A DNA stretch of 64,000 nucleotides. Origin: Novosphingobium sp. JCM 18896 (GTDB lineage Bacteria; Pseudomonadota; Alphaproteobacteria; Sphingomonadales; Sphingomonadaceae). The notes beneath the pieces are model-generated. The model saw only the letters and a list, made by a program, of their open reading frames with translations, made no database searches and had not been told where the DNA came from. This document shows positions 36,572 to 45,480 of the stretch, in pieces. The stretch spans positions 558,001 to 622,000 of the forward strand of contig NZ_JAPCZF010000001.1 of NCBI RefSeq assembly GCF_025938095.1, in the 5' to 3' direction. Position 1 is the stretch's first letter. Every line of letters starts with the position of its first letter. Made by a program: the position numbers and the translations under genes.

Positions 36572-37432
36572 ATGCCACGCGCGACAATCAATGGCCTGGG
36601 AATCGAGTACGAGGTCCACGGGCCCGAGGGTGCCCAGGCCGTCATCCTGACGCCGGGCGGGCGCTTTCACATGGATACGCCGGGGATCCGCGACTTCGCG
36701 CTCAAGCTGGCCGAGGGCGGCCGCCGCGCGGTGATCTATGACCGGCCGAATTGCGGCAAGTCCGACGCCTGCCTGCTCGGCGCGAGCGAGAGCGAGATGC
36801 AGGCCGAGGCGCTGTCGGGCCTGATCCGGCATCTCGACCTCGGGCCGACGGCGATCATCGGCGGTTCGGGCGGCAGCCGCGTGTCGATGCTGGCGGCGGC
36901 GCGCGATCCCGACATGTGCTCGCACCTCGCGCTGTGGTGGATCAGCGGCGAGCCGATCGGGCTGATGCAGCTCGCCACCTATTACGCGGGCGAGGCGGCA
37001 TCGATGGCCTCGGTCGGCGGCATGGAAGCGGTGATGAACGCGACCTCCTGGGCCGAGAACTTCGCGATGAGCCCGACGGCCAAGGAATTCATCCGCAGCC
37101 AGGATCCGCGCCAGTTCATCGCGGTGATGCAGAAGTGGGCCTCGGCCTACGTGCCCAGCGACATCACGCCGGTGCCGGGGATGAAGCCGGTCGACTTCGC
37201 GCGGCTGACGATGCCGACCCTGGTCTATCGCAGTCACGACAGCGATCTGTCGCACACGCGCACGACCAGCGAATGGGTGCACCGCCTGATCCCGCAGAGC
37301 GAGTTCCGCAATCCGCCGTGGCGCGACGACGAATGGAACTACCAGGCGGCCGAGACCGCCTCGGGCAAGGGACACTCGCTGTTCATCTCGTGGCAGAATC
37401 TGGCGCCCGAGATCCTGGAATTTACGGCGTAA
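36572..37432 (+). CDS. Alpha/beta hydrolase
   Basis: A 286-residue hydrolase of the epoxide-hydrolase/haloperoxidase-like branch. Oxyanion region LTPGGRFHMDTPG, nucleophile elbow IGGSGGSR, and His near the C-terminus in GKGHSLF. ATG at 36572 follows GGGAGAGAA. It is followed by two hairpins and converges with the aldehyde dehydrogenase gene. The substrate is unknown. Confidence 0.85.
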   Translation: MPRATINGLGIEYEVHGPEGAQAVILTPGGRFHMDTPGIRDFALKLAEGGRRAVIYDRPNCGKSDACLLGASESEMQAEALSGLIRHLDLGPTAIIGGSGGSRVSMLAAARDPDMCSHLALWWISGEPIGLMQLATYYAGEAASMASVGGMEAVMNATSWAENFAMSPTAKEFIRSQDPRQFIAVMQKWASAYVPSDITPVPGMKPVDFARLTMPTLVYRSHDSDLSHTRTTSEWVHRLIPQSEFRNPPWRDDEWNYQAAETASGKGHSLFISWQNLAPEILEFTA

Positions 37433-37443
37433 TGTGAGGGTGC

Positions 37444-37465
37444 GGCGGGGACATTCGTCCCCGCC
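37444..37465 (+). terminator. Terminator-like hairpin after the alpha/beta hydrolase
   Basis: GGCGGGGAC and GTCCCCGCC form a perfect 9-bp stem around ATTC, beginning 12 bp after the hydrolase stop. A short TTG follows instead of a long T run. Confidence 0.55.
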
Positions 37466-37467
37466 TT

Positions 37468-37562
37468 GCGGCACCGGCCCACGCCCCCACCCGGCCTCCC
37501 TACGATAGTACCCTATGGGAGGCCGGGTGGGGGCGCCAAAGTTCCTAGGGGGCCGGTGCCGC
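37468..37562. repeat. Nested perfect inverted repeat between convergent genes
   Basis: The inner arms 37482-37500 and 37517-37535 are perfect 19-bp complements around a 16-base spacer. The outer arms GCGGCACCGGCC (37468-37479) and GGCCGGTGCCGC (37551-37562) are perfect 12-bp complements. It is not the same sequence as the repeats at 1236 or 53435, but it has the same position between convergent gene ends. Confidence 0.85.
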
Positions 37563-37590
37563 CTCCAGCGTCAGCTGGAAACCTGACTCC

Positions 37591-39009
37591 TTACCCGCCG
37601 ACGATCGACTTCACCTCGAGGAAGTCGCGCAGGCCCCAGGCGCCGGCCTCGCGGCCGTTGCCCGAGCGCTTGTAGCCGCCGAACGGAGCGTCGGGCACGG
37701 GGCCCCAGGCGTTGACCCCGACGAGGCCGGCGCGCAGCCTGCGCGCCACGCCCTTGGCCAGTTCCTCGTCGCCGGTGATCGCGGCCGAGAGGCCGTATTC
37801 GGTGTCGTTCGCCAGCGCGATGCCCTCGTCGAGCGTCTCGTAGGTGCTGATCGTCGCGACCGGGCCGAAGGTCTCCTCGCGGAAGATGCGCATGTCGGGG
37901 GTTACGTCGCCGAACACGGTCGGACGGACGTAGTAGCCGCGGTTGACGCTGTCGGGCATGCCGGTGCCGCCGGCGAGCAGGGTCGCGCCCTCGTCGATCG
38001 CCGACTGGATCAGCGCCTGGATCTTGTCGAACTGGCTCTTGTTGACGACGGGGCCGATGTGGCCGCCTTCCTGCGCCGGATCGCCGACCGGGGTCGCCTC
38101 GAACATGGCCTTGGCAAAGCTCTCGACCGCCTGCTTCTGGCCCTGCGAGACGATGACGCGGGTCGGGGCGATGCAGGTCTGGCCCGAATTGCCGACCACG
38201 CCCGAGAGCATCTTGCCGAGGTGCGCGTCGATGTCGGCGTTCGGCAGGACGAGGTTGGGGCCCTTGCCGCCGAGTTCCTGGTGCACGCGCTTGACCGTCG
38301 GCGCGGCGGCCTGGGCGACGGCCACGCCGGCGCGGGTCGAGCCGGTGAACGAGACCATGTCGATGTCGGAATGCGACGCGATCGCCGCGCCGACGCCGGG
38401 CCCGTCGCCGTTGACGAGGTTGAACACGCCCGCGGGGACGCCGGCCTCGGCCAGGATCTCGGCGAAGATCACCGCGTTGGTCGGGCATTCCTCGCTGGGC
38501 TTGAGCACCATGGTGTTGCCCGCGGCGAGGCAGGGGGCGACCTTGGCGACGATCTGGTTGATCGGCCAGTTCCACGGCGTGATCATGCCGACGACGCCGA
38601 TCGCCTCGTGCACCACGCGCGCGCCGCGCATCTCCTCTTCCCACTCGAAGCCTTCGAGCGCGTTGCGCGCGGACTTGAGGTGGCCGATGCCGGTCGGCGC
38701 CTGGGCGGCCGTGGCGAAGGAGATCGGTGCGCCCATCTCTTCGCTGATCGCCTGGGCAACCTCACCGAGCCGCGACTTGTAGACCTCGATCACGCGGTCG
38801 ATCAGCGCCAGGCGCTCGGCGACGCTGGTCGCGGCGAAGGCGGGGAAGGCGGCGCGCGCGGCCTTGACCGCGGCGTCGACGTCGGCCGCGGTGCCCAAGG
38901 TGATGACCGTGCAGGGCTCCTCGGTCGCCGGGTTGATCACTTCGTGGCGCGTGCCGCCCTGGCTATCGACCCAGTGGCCGCCGATGAACTGCTGCAGATG
39001 TTCGCGCAT
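37591..39009 (-). CDS. NAD(P)-dependent aldehyde dehydrogenase
   Basis: A 472-residue ALDH-superfamily enzyme. Catalytic Cys279 in NSGQTCI, general-base Glu245 in HQELGGKG, and Lys170 in VLKPSEE for cofactor binding; TPWNWP is also present. Length is normal. ATG at 39009 follows GGAAGGA. It is transcribed in the same direction as the MFS and sulfatase genes upstream. The aldehyde substrate is unknown. Confidence 0.94.
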   Translation of the reverse strand: MREHLQQFIGGHWVDSQGGTRHEVINPATEEPCTVITLGTAADVDAAVKAARAAFPAFAATSVAERLALIDRVIEVYKSRLGEVAQAISEEMGAPISFATAAQAPTGIGHLKSARNALEGFEWEEEMRGARVVHEAIGVVGMITPWNWPINQIVAKVAPCLAAGNTMVLKPSEECPTNAVIFAEILAEAGVPAGVFNLVNGDGPGVGAAIASHSDIDMVSFTGSTRAGVAVAQAAAPTVKRVHQELGGKGPNLVLPNADIDAHLGKMLSGVVGNSGQTCIAPTRVIVSQGQKQAVESFAKAMFEATPVGDPAQEGGHIGPVVNKSQFDKIQALIQSAIDEGATLLAGGTGMPDSVNRGYYVRPTVFGDVTPDMRIFREETFGPVATISTYETLDEGIALANDTEYGLSAAITGDEELAKGVARRLRAGLVGVNAWGPVPDAPFGGYKRSGNGREAGAWGLRDFLEVKSIVGG

Positions 39010-39073
39010 GACCGATCCTTCCCGGAAATTTCAGGCGCCGTGTCTGGCACAGGCCCGGGAAGGGGGCAACGCG

Positions 39074-40354
39074 TCAGGGGGCGGGGACGGGCTCCGCATC
39101 GGCCGGTCCGTGCGATGTCGCGGGTACGATATCGCGCGGATGCAGGCGGATCCGCGGCACGACCAACATGGCGCCGACCGCGAGCACCGAGAAGGCCCAG
39201 AAGATCGGCGCATAGGAGCCGGTGCGGTCGAACACGAAGCCGAAGATCGGCGGGGTCAGCAGCAGGCCGATCAGCGAGACCAGGCCGAGCAGGCCCACCG
39301 CCTTGCCGACCACGCTGGCGCCGAAGATGCGCGGTGCGACGAAGCTCTGCAGCGGCACGATCACGCCGCCGAGGCCGACCATCGCCGCGCCGAGCAGGAT
39401 CAGGCCATAGCCGCCGAAGCCGGTCGCGGCCATGGCCAGCGCCGCCATGCCCGCGGCGAAGGAGCCGAGCGCGCCGAGCATCAGCACGCGCGAGTTGATC
39501 CGGTCGGCCAGCGCGCCGAAGGTCAGCTTGGCGAGGAAGGCCATGCCCGCATAGAGCGAGACGACTACGGCCGCGGCATTGGCCTCGATGCCGAGGTCGC
39601 GCGCCATCGGCACGATGTTGGTGACCGAACCCATCATGCCCGCGAGCACGACGGTGACGACCAGCGCCAGCAGCCAGAAGGCCGGATCGGAGACGATCTC
39701 GCGCGCCGAAAGCGAGGCGGCCGCACCGCCGCCGGCCGTCGCGGGCGGCGTCTCGGCGCCGTCGGCGTGGAGGCCGCGGTCTTCGGGGCGGTTGATGATG
39801 AAGGCCAAGGCCGGAACCGTGACGCAGGCGAGCACCAGCGCCAGCACGCGCAGCGCCTCGCGCCAGGCGAACTGGTCGAACAGGCCCTGGATCACCAGCG
39901 GGAAGATCATGCCGCCCGCGCCGATGCCCGAGACGGCGATGCCCAGCGCCAGGCCGCGGCGCTTGTCGAACCAGCGCGTCAGCAGGACGGTGCCCGAGAT
40001 CGGCCCGGCCATCGCCTGGGTCGCGGCCATGAACAGGCCGTAGACCACGAGCACGGCGGTGAACGAGGTGACGAAGGACAGCGCGACGAAGCCGATGATC
40101 ATGCTGAACACGCCGACCGCCATGATCCGCCGCAGCGAGGACCGGTCCATCAGGTTGCCGACGATCGGCGAGAGAATGCCCGTGGCGATCGACATGACGG
40201 TGATCGCCAGCATCAGCACCATGCGGGTCGAGCCGAACTCCTGGCCGAGATGGACGGCGATGATGCCGTAGGTCGGCGCGATCATGCCCGAACACGACAT
40301 GACCACCATCGACGCGAAGACCTGTCGCCAGCCGATGCCGAAGCTACGTTCCAT
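39074..40354 (-). CDS. Major facilitator superfamily transporter
   Basis: A 426-residue inner-membrane protein with about twelve hydrophobic helices and the loop 2-3 motif region GNLMDRSSLRR and loop 8-9 GALADRINSR, typical of MFS. The family resembles oxalate/formate or monocarboxylate antiporters by overall pattern, but the substrate is not clear. ATG has GAGAGGGATCGG upstream. The gap to the next gene upstream is about 150 bp. Confidence 0.88.
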   Translation of the reverse strand: MERSFGIGWRQVFASMVVMSCSGMIAPTYGIIAVHLGQEFGSTRMVLMLAITVMSIATGILSPIVGNLMDRSSLRRIMAVGVFSMIIGFVALSFVTSFTAVLVVYGLFMAATQAMAGPISGTVLLTRWFDKRRGLALGIAVSGIGAGGMIFPLVIQGLFDQFAWREALRVLALVLACVTVPALAFIINRPEDRGLHADGAETPPATAGGGAAASLSAREIVSDPAFWLLALVVTVVLAGMMGSVTNIVPMARDLGIEANAAAVVVSLYAGMAFLAKLTFGALADRINSRVLMLGALGSFAAGMAALAMAATGFGGYGLILLGAAMVGLGGVIVPLQSFVAPRIFGASVVGKAVGLLGLVSLIGLLLTPPIFGFVFDRTGSYAPIFWAFSVLAVGAMLVVPRIRLHPRDIVPATSHGPADAEPVPAP

Positions 40355-40505
40355 CCGATCCCTCTCCGTTCGTCATTTGTGACGATTCGTTCGCTATTTC
40401 GGACAGGCTTATCACCCGAAAGGCGCGGCTTGGAAACAAGCGATTGATCAGCCCATCGCGCTGCGACACCGCATGGCAACGGCGAGTGATGGCTTCGTGC
40501 GGCGC

Positions 40506-42152
40506 TCAGTCGTGGTCGCGCGGTGGGTTCGGGTGGAACGGCGGATCGGGCATGACCACGCCGACGTCCTGCGCATAGCGATCCCAGGCCGCGATCAGCG
40601 CGGCCTTGCGCGCCGGCTCGGCGGCCGAAAGATCGCGCGTCTCGCCGGGATCGTGCGCCAGGTCGAACAGGTGCCAGATGCCGTCGCCGATGTCGGTGAT
40701 CTTCCAGTCGCCTTGCCGCAGCGAGCGCGAGCCGAACAGTTCGGTGCCCACCGCCCGGTCGGGCGGATAGACCGTCGCGTTGCGGGCCAGCAGCCCGCGC
40801 CAGCTCAGCCCGTCGATCGCCTGCACCTCGCGCCCGGCGAAGCGGCCGGGGGTGACGGTGACGCCGGCAAGGTCGAGCAAGGTCGGCACGACGTCGCGGA
40901 CATTGGCATAGGCACGCGCGATCGTGCCCGGGCGGCGGACCGCCGGCCCCGCGACGAAGGCCGGGGCGTGAATGCCGCCCTGCGTGGCGAAGCTCTTGAA
41001 CCGCCAGGACGGCGCCGTCGCCGCCTGGGCCCAGCCCGCGCCGTAGTTGACGTAGGTCTTCGGGCCGCCGAGCGCCGCGAGCGGCGGGGCGGGGGTACCC
41101 GGCCGCGGCGCCGGGTCGCGCGCCTCGGCGCCGTTGTCCGAGAGGAAGACGATCGTCGTGCGCTCGAACTCGCCTTGGGCCTTGAGCTCGGCGACCACGC
41201 GGCCGACGGCCTTGTCGAGTTCCTCGACCATCGCCGCATAGATCTCCATCTTGCGGCTCGAGGTCTGGCGCTCTTCGGGCGAGAGCGAGTCCCATGGCAC
41301 GGTATCGACGGGCCGGTGCGGCTGCACCGCGGGATCGAGCAGGCCGAGCTTGGCCTGACTCGCGAGCCTTTGCTGGCGCAGCACGTCGTAGCCCGCGTCG
41401 TAACGGCCGCGATACTTGGCGATCGTCGCGGCCGGCGCCTGCAGCGGCGCGTGCGGCGCGGTGAAGGCCAGATAGGCGAAGAACGGCTGGCGCGCCTTGT
41501 CGTCGCCACGGGTCGCGCGGAGCTGGTCGATCAGTTGGCCGGCGAAGAAGTCCGACGAATAGAAGTCCGCGGGCAGGCTCGTCACCGTCTCGCCGTCGCG
41601 GGTATAGCCGAACATCTTGCTGCGATCGGTCGAAAGCCCCGCGCCGAAATGGTCGTGGCAGCAGTTGAGCATGGCGAAGCTGTGCTGGAACCCGCGCGCG
41701 TGGGGATCCTGATCGGGTGCCGTGCCGAGGTGCCACTTGCCCGAGAACAGCGTGCGATAGCCGCCGGCGGCCAGCCGCTCGGCCAGGGTCGCGGTGTCGG
41801 CGCGCAGATGGCCCTCGTAGCCACGCCGCCCGGCCTGGTTCGGCGCCATCGATTCGGGCATGTTGCCCAGGCCGACGCGATGGCTGTCGCTGCCGGTCAG
41901 CAGCATCGCGCGCGTCGGCGCGCAGGCGGCTTCGGTGTGGAAGTTCGCCAGGCGCAGCCCCGACAGCGCCAGGGCATCGAGGTTCGGCGTCGCGATCTCG
42001 CCGCCGAACGCGCCGAGATCGGAAAAGCCGAGATCGTCGGCGACGATGACGAGCACGTTCGGGCGGGGCGCCGGCCGCGCCTGCGCGCTCGGCAATGCGA
42101 GCGCGGTGCCGCACAGCGCCGCGGCGAAACCTATCCAGCGGCGATGGGACAT
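40506..42152 (-). CDS. Arylsulfatase, exported
   Basis: A 548-residue type I sulfatase with a signal peptide ending near SAQA. The active-site motif is CAPTR (Cys76, to be converted to formylglycine) followed by AMLLTG, and metal-binding Asp38-Asp39 lie in VIVADDLGFSDLG. The C-terminal region keeps the usual sulfatase features. ATG at 42152 follows GGAGAAG; the frame is open upstream without homology. It cleaves aryl or sugar sulfate esters in the periplasm. The formylglycine-generating enzyme is not in the window (EgtB's FGE-like domain is not that enzyme). Confidence 0.93.
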   Translation of the reverse strand: MSHRRWIGFAAALCGTALALPSAQARPAPRPNVLVIVADDLGFSDLGAFGGEIATPNLDALALSGLRLANFHTEAACAPTRAMLLTGSDSHRVGLGNMPESMAPNQAGRRGYEGHLRADTATLAERLAAGGYRTLFSGKWHLGTAPDQDPHARGFQHSFAMLNCCHDHFGAGLSTDRSKMFGYTRDGETVTSLPADFYSSDFFAGQLIDQLRATRGDDKARQPFFAYLAFTAPHAPLQAPAATIAKYRGRYDAGYDVLRQQRLASQAKLGLLDPAVQPHRPVDTVPWDSLSPEERQTSSRKMEIYAAMVEELDKAVGRVVAELKAQGEFERTTIVFLSDNGAEARDPAPRPGTPAPPLAALGGPKTYVNYGAGWAQAATAPSWRFKSFATQGGIHAPAFVAGPAVRRPGTIARAYANVRDVVPTLLDLAGVTVTPGRFAGREVQAIDGLSWRGLLARNATVYPPDRAVGTELFGSRSLRQGDWKITDIGDGIWHLFDLAHDPGETRDLSAAEPARKAALIAAWDRYAQDVGVVMPDPPFHPNPPRDHD

Positions 42153-42231
42153 ATAACGCTTCTCCTCCACAAACGCGGCTTGGGTAATCGCCGGGACCCG
42201 GGGTTTCAATTGACGAAGACTTGATGGTTAA

Positions 42232-42273
42232 TTGCAAAATGGCAGTAAAATAACTATAGACTGCCATATGGCA
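42232..42273 (+). promoter_or_regulatory. Promoter with overlapping operators of the Xre/RES pair
   Basis: TTGCAA (42232-42237) and TATAGA (42255-42260) are separated by 17 bp and match a sigma-70 promoter. ATGGCAGT (42239-42246) and ACTGCCAT (42260-42267) form a perfect inverted repeat across it, and TGCCATATGGCA (42262-42273) is a perfect 12-bp palindrome. An Xre-family antitoxin binding these half-sites would repress its own operon. Confidence 0.7.
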
Positions 42274-42284
42274 TGGAGGTGCGC

Positions 42285-42698
42285 ATGGTTCAGCTCTTGA
42301 AGGTCGAAACCGAACCGCGGCCTTTCGTGCCCGAACCGATCAGCGATGCCGAGGCCGCGGCGATGTTTCGCGCGGTGCTCAACCTGTTCCGGCTCTGGGG
42401 CGTGAGCGAGGATCAGGCTGCGGTTATCCTCGATCTCGCGCCGCGAACCTATGCGCGCTGGAAGGCCGGAGCGCTCGGGCGCATCGGCCGCGACGGCAAG
42501 GCGCGGCTGTCCAACCTGATGGGGATCCACAAGGCGCTGCGCCTGATCTTCCGCGAGCCGGCGCGCGGCTATGCCTGGATCAAGGCGGCCAACCAGGCCT
42601 TCGGCGGGCGCTCGGCGCTCGAGGTGATGACGGGCGGCGAACTCACCGACCTGATGCGTGTGCGCCGCTACCTCGACGCCGAGCGCGGCGGGTGGTGA
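42285..42698 (+). CDS. Xre/MbcA/ParS-type antitoxin (DUF2384)
   Basis: A 137-residue antitoxin. An N-terminal HTH-like part (VSEDQAAVILDLAPRTYARWK) precedes the DUF2384 toxin-binding domain with AFGGRSALEVMTGGE. It should neutralise the RES toxin encoded next and repress the operon. ATG at 42285 is preceded by GGAGG at 5 bp; the ATG at 42273 is in frame but lacks a site. The stop overlaps the toxin start (GTGA). Confidence 0.9.
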   Translation: MVQLLKVETEPRPFVPEPISDAEAAAMFRAVLNLFRLWGVSEDQAAVILDLAPRTYARWKAGALGRIGRDGKARLSNLMGIHKALRLIFREPARGYAWIKAANQAFGGRSALEVMTGGELTDLMRVRRYLDAERGGW

Positions 42699-43423
42699 TC
42701 GATCCAACATCGATTCCGCCGACATCGATTCCGATCACGCAGGTGGAATGGCGTGGCGCGCGCCGCATCATCCGCAGCCTCTATCCGCCGATCGACCTGT
42801 TCGACGACATCGCCGATCCGGCCGACTGGCCGCTGCTGCTCGCGGCCGAGCAGAAGACCAACCCCCGGCTGATGGAGACGATCGGTCAGCTCGATCTCGT
42901 CCCGCCGGCGCGTCGGGTGGCCGGGCCGGGCGCAAGCTACGTCATGGCCGCCTTCACCCATGCGAGCCCCGAGCGCGCCGGTCGCTTTCACGACGGCAGT
43001 TTCGGTGCGCTCTACGTGGCGCGCGAGTTCGAGACCGCGCTGTTCGAGACGATCCACCACCACGCGCTGTTCATGGCGCGCACGCGCGAGACGCCGGGCT
43101 GGACCTCGCAGTTCCGCGAACTGGTGCTCGACGTCGAAGCACCGCTGCACGACCTGCGCGGAAAGAACGATGCCTGGGCCGAGATCCTGGCGCCCGACAG
43201 CTATGCCGCGTCGCAGCCGCTCGGCGCACGGCTGCGCGCGGATGGCTCGGAGGGGGTGGTCTATCCGAGCCAGCGCAATCCCGAGGGCGAATGCGCTGGC
43301 CTGTTCCATCCCGATCGCGTCACCCTGCCCATGCAGGCGCGGCACCTCGACTATCACTGGAACGGTGAGCGCGTGGACCTGTACCGCGATGCCGGGAGCG
43401 GGGATGTCTATCGGGTGACGTGA
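42692..43423 (+). CDS. RES-domain toxin
   Basis: A 243-residue RES-family protein; studied members degrade NAD+ and stop growth. The conserved Arg is in VEWRGARRI, the core FHDGSFGALYVAREFETALFE carries the Tyr and Glu, and Ser lies in VVYPSQRNPEGE. It starts with GTG at 42692 or 42695, the latter overlapping the antitoxin stop. About 60 extra residues precede the RES core. Strongly coupled to the antitoxin. Confidence 0.9.
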   Translation: MVIDPTSIPPTSIPITQVEWRGARRIIRSLYPPIDLFDDIADPADWPLLLAAEQKTNPRLMETIGQLDLVPPARRVAGPGASYVMAAFTHASPERAGRFHDGSFGALYVAREFETALFETIHHHALFMARTRETPGWTSQFRELVLDVEAPLHDLRGKNDAWAEILAPDSYAASQPLGARLRADGSEGVVYPSQRNPEGECAGLFHPDRVTLPMQARHLDYHWNGERVDLYRDAGSGDVYRVT

Positions 43424-43486
43424 GCGACCGCGTCCGCTGATGAGGGCGTTAAGAGCCGATAATCCGCGCCGCGGGCTGCATACTGG

Positions 43487-44026
43487 TCAAGATACAACCG
43501 GGATGCCGATTATGTGGGGTGGCTGGCCATCGGGTCGATATTGCAACAACTTGGCTACAGCATTCTCACGTCGTTTCTCGTCATCGGCGCGAATTTCCGT
43601 CAGCCAGTTTCGAACGCCATTCTCTATGGCGTTTAACATGCCAAGTATGGTCACCTGAAATGCAGTCTCGTTCTGGGTTTGGGAAAGAAAAAACTCTAGG
43701 ACGACGCCATGTTGATTGGGTGGAGTGAACAAGACTCTGTCGAAGCCATGCGTTCCGCGCGTGAAGCCCGTGGCTTCATGCATCAAGGCGTTCCGAATGA
43801 TGTAAACGACTGAGCCGTCGAATTTCACATTCGCGGGCGAGAAATGTGGCGCTACCCACTTATCGTACCATTCAATGTAGCGCTGACGTGGCTTTTTCTC
43901 TTGTCCCCAGAACTCGGCGGCGCCGCATGCGTCAGGGAGCATCAGCATGGACGACACAACCGGATACCAGATACCACTATCGTATGTAGCGCGTATTTGC
44001 TCGAGAATGGGTTCCAATGCGGTCAC
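43487..44026 (-). CDS. Hypothetical protein, low G+C
   Basis: A 179-residue protein without a domain I can name. It is mixed alpha/beta with an internal VVYIIRNALMHEATG motif in which His and Glu could be catalytic or structural, and a C-terminal helical region. Codon use and G+C differ clearly from the neighbouring genes. The GTG at 44026 overlaps its own AGGAG, so TTG at 44017 with AGGAG at 8 bp is a better start. It lies next to the 3' end of tRNA-Pro(TGG), a usual place for transferred genes. Confidence 0.6.
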   Translation of the reverse strand: MTALEPILEQIRATYDSGIWYPVVSSMLMLPDACGAAEFWGQEKKPRQRYIEWYDKWVAPHFSPANVKFDGSVVYIIRNALMHEATGFTRGTHGFDRVLFTPPNQHGVVLEFFLSQTQNETAFQVTILGMLNAIENGVRNWLTEIRADDEKRRENAVAKLLQYRPDGQPPHIIGIPVVS

Positions 44027-44125
44027 TCCTAGCTAGCAGCGGTGTGTCCCGTCACATTCTCAATACAAACTTTAATCGCTGGGCTGATGTGAGCCTGTCG
44101 GTCGCAGGCATGCCTACAGAAAAGA

Positions 44126-44205
<80 letters not shown>

Positions 44206-44234
44206 ACACGTGGTCGGCCTGACCATATCCGACG

Positions 44235-44310
44235 TGGTGGGCCCGGCAGGATTCGAACCCGCGACCTAGCCGTTATGAGCGGCCAGCTCTAACCGCTGAG
44301 CTACAGGCCC
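44235..44310 (-). tRNA. tRNA-Ile2 (anticodon CAT, lysidine type)
   Basis: A minus-strand cloverleaf with acceptor GGGCCTG/CGGGCCC, loop CTCATAA (CAT), T arm GGTTCGAATCC and encoded CCA. The variable region AACGGCTAGGTC and D arm GGTTAGAGC resemble the minor isoleucine tRNA whose C34 becomes lysidine, rather than elongator or initiator Met. Assignment by pattern; elongator Met is the main alternative. Confidence 0.85.
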
Positions 44311-44378
44311 CAACGCCGTGCCCGCCATCACCCGCGAGGGCGGTGCCGGATGCGCGGGCGTTAGCCGGGTGATGCGCG

Positions 44379-45395
44379 CTAGGCAAGCGCCAGCGAACGC
44401 GTGAGGTCCTGCACCGTGGTCGGCGCGACGCCGCGGCGCGCGAGATGGGCGAATATCGCGCGCCACCAGTCGTAGAACGCCTCGAGATCGGCGGTGTCGC
44501 GCACGTAGGGGGTGTGGCCCGGCGCCAGCGAGGGGCTGTGGAACGAGAAGATCAACAGGTGCTGGTCGTCGGCGAGCGCGGCGTCGATCGCGCGGATGCC
44601 TTCGTCGACCGTCGTGCCCTCGGGGCTCAGCGGGATGCGTTCGAGCAGGCCGATGCGCGCCATGGCGCCGAGCAGGCGCGGCACGCGGCCGAGCAGCGGA
44701 TAGAGTGTCTGGCCCCAGGCCTGCAGGTGCCCGGTGAAGGCCGCGGTCACCGGCGCCTCGATCAGGCTCCGCGCGCGATCGAGCCAATAGGCGCGGCGCG
44801 GGTGCCGGCGGAAATCGGGGCCGCCGATCGCAGTATATTCGTAAAGGCTGCGCACCGAGGTATCGATGACGACCCCGGCCTCGCGCAGGATCGCCGCGCT
44901 GTTCGGGCCGACGCCATAGCGGCCGGCGCGGTAGATCAGCGGTGCGACGCCGAGGTTGGCCTTGATCGTGGCGTGCAGGCCGAGGAACTTCTCGCGCTCG
45001 ATCTCGAAGGGAAGATTGCCAGCGAAGCTGTTGAAATCACTGACCTCCTCGACAAAGGGCGGATTGACCCAAGGGTGCAGGTGAATGCCGACCTCGGCCT
45101 TGCCCTCGGCGAGCGCGGGGCCGAGCACGGCCGCGGTTTCCGGCGCGGTGGCGATCGGGTGGTCGATCAGGAAGACCGGGACCACCCCGAAACCGTTGCA
45201 GAATTCCTGGAAGCGGCCGAACTGGCCGATCGTCTCGAGGCCGTGGCCTTCGCGGCGCGGCGGGCGGCTCCAGTCGAATTCCTCTTCGGTGTCGATCGTC
45301 ACGAGGAAGCGCGGCGCGCCTTCGGGCAGGTGCACGAAGTCCGGCTGGCGCGGCGGCTCGACGATGTTGACTTCAGGGCTGACGCTGCAAACCAA
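44379..45395 (-). CDS. Polysaccharide deacetylase family protein
   Basis: A 338-residue carbohydrate esterase family 4-like (WalW-like) protein. The first metal motif TIDTEEEFDW (Asp35) and the HLHPW metal His motif are present, and the C-terminal FSFHSPSLAPGHTPY resembles the catalytic His motif. No signal peptide is seen. The start is TTG at 45395, with GGAGAG eight bases before it; no ATG is available near it. Probably acts in surface polysaccharide or cell-wall sugar deacetylation. Confidence 0.85.
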   Translation of the reverse strand: MVCSVSPEVNIVEPPRQPDFVHLPEGAPRFLVTIDTEEEFDWSRPPRREGHGLETIGQFGRFQEFCNGFGVVPVFLIDHPIATAPETAAVLGPALAEGKAEVGIHLHPWVNPPFVEEVSDFNSFAGNLPFEIEREKFLGLHATIKANLGVAPLIYRAGRYGVGPNSAAILREAGVVIDTSVRSLYEYTAIGGPDFRRHPRRAYWLDRARSLIEAPVTAAFTGHLQAWGQTLYPLLGRVPRLLGAMARIGLLERIPLSPEGTTVDEGIRAIDAALADDQHLLIFSFHSPSLAPGHTPYVRDTADLEAFYDWWRAIFAHLARRGVAPTTVQDLTRSLALA

Positions 45396-45480
45396 GAACC
45401 GGACTCTCCATCGGCGTAACGCGCGGGTTCGGACCCCGATGCGCGCTCGGAACGATGGAATGCCCTATAGACACAAAAGA

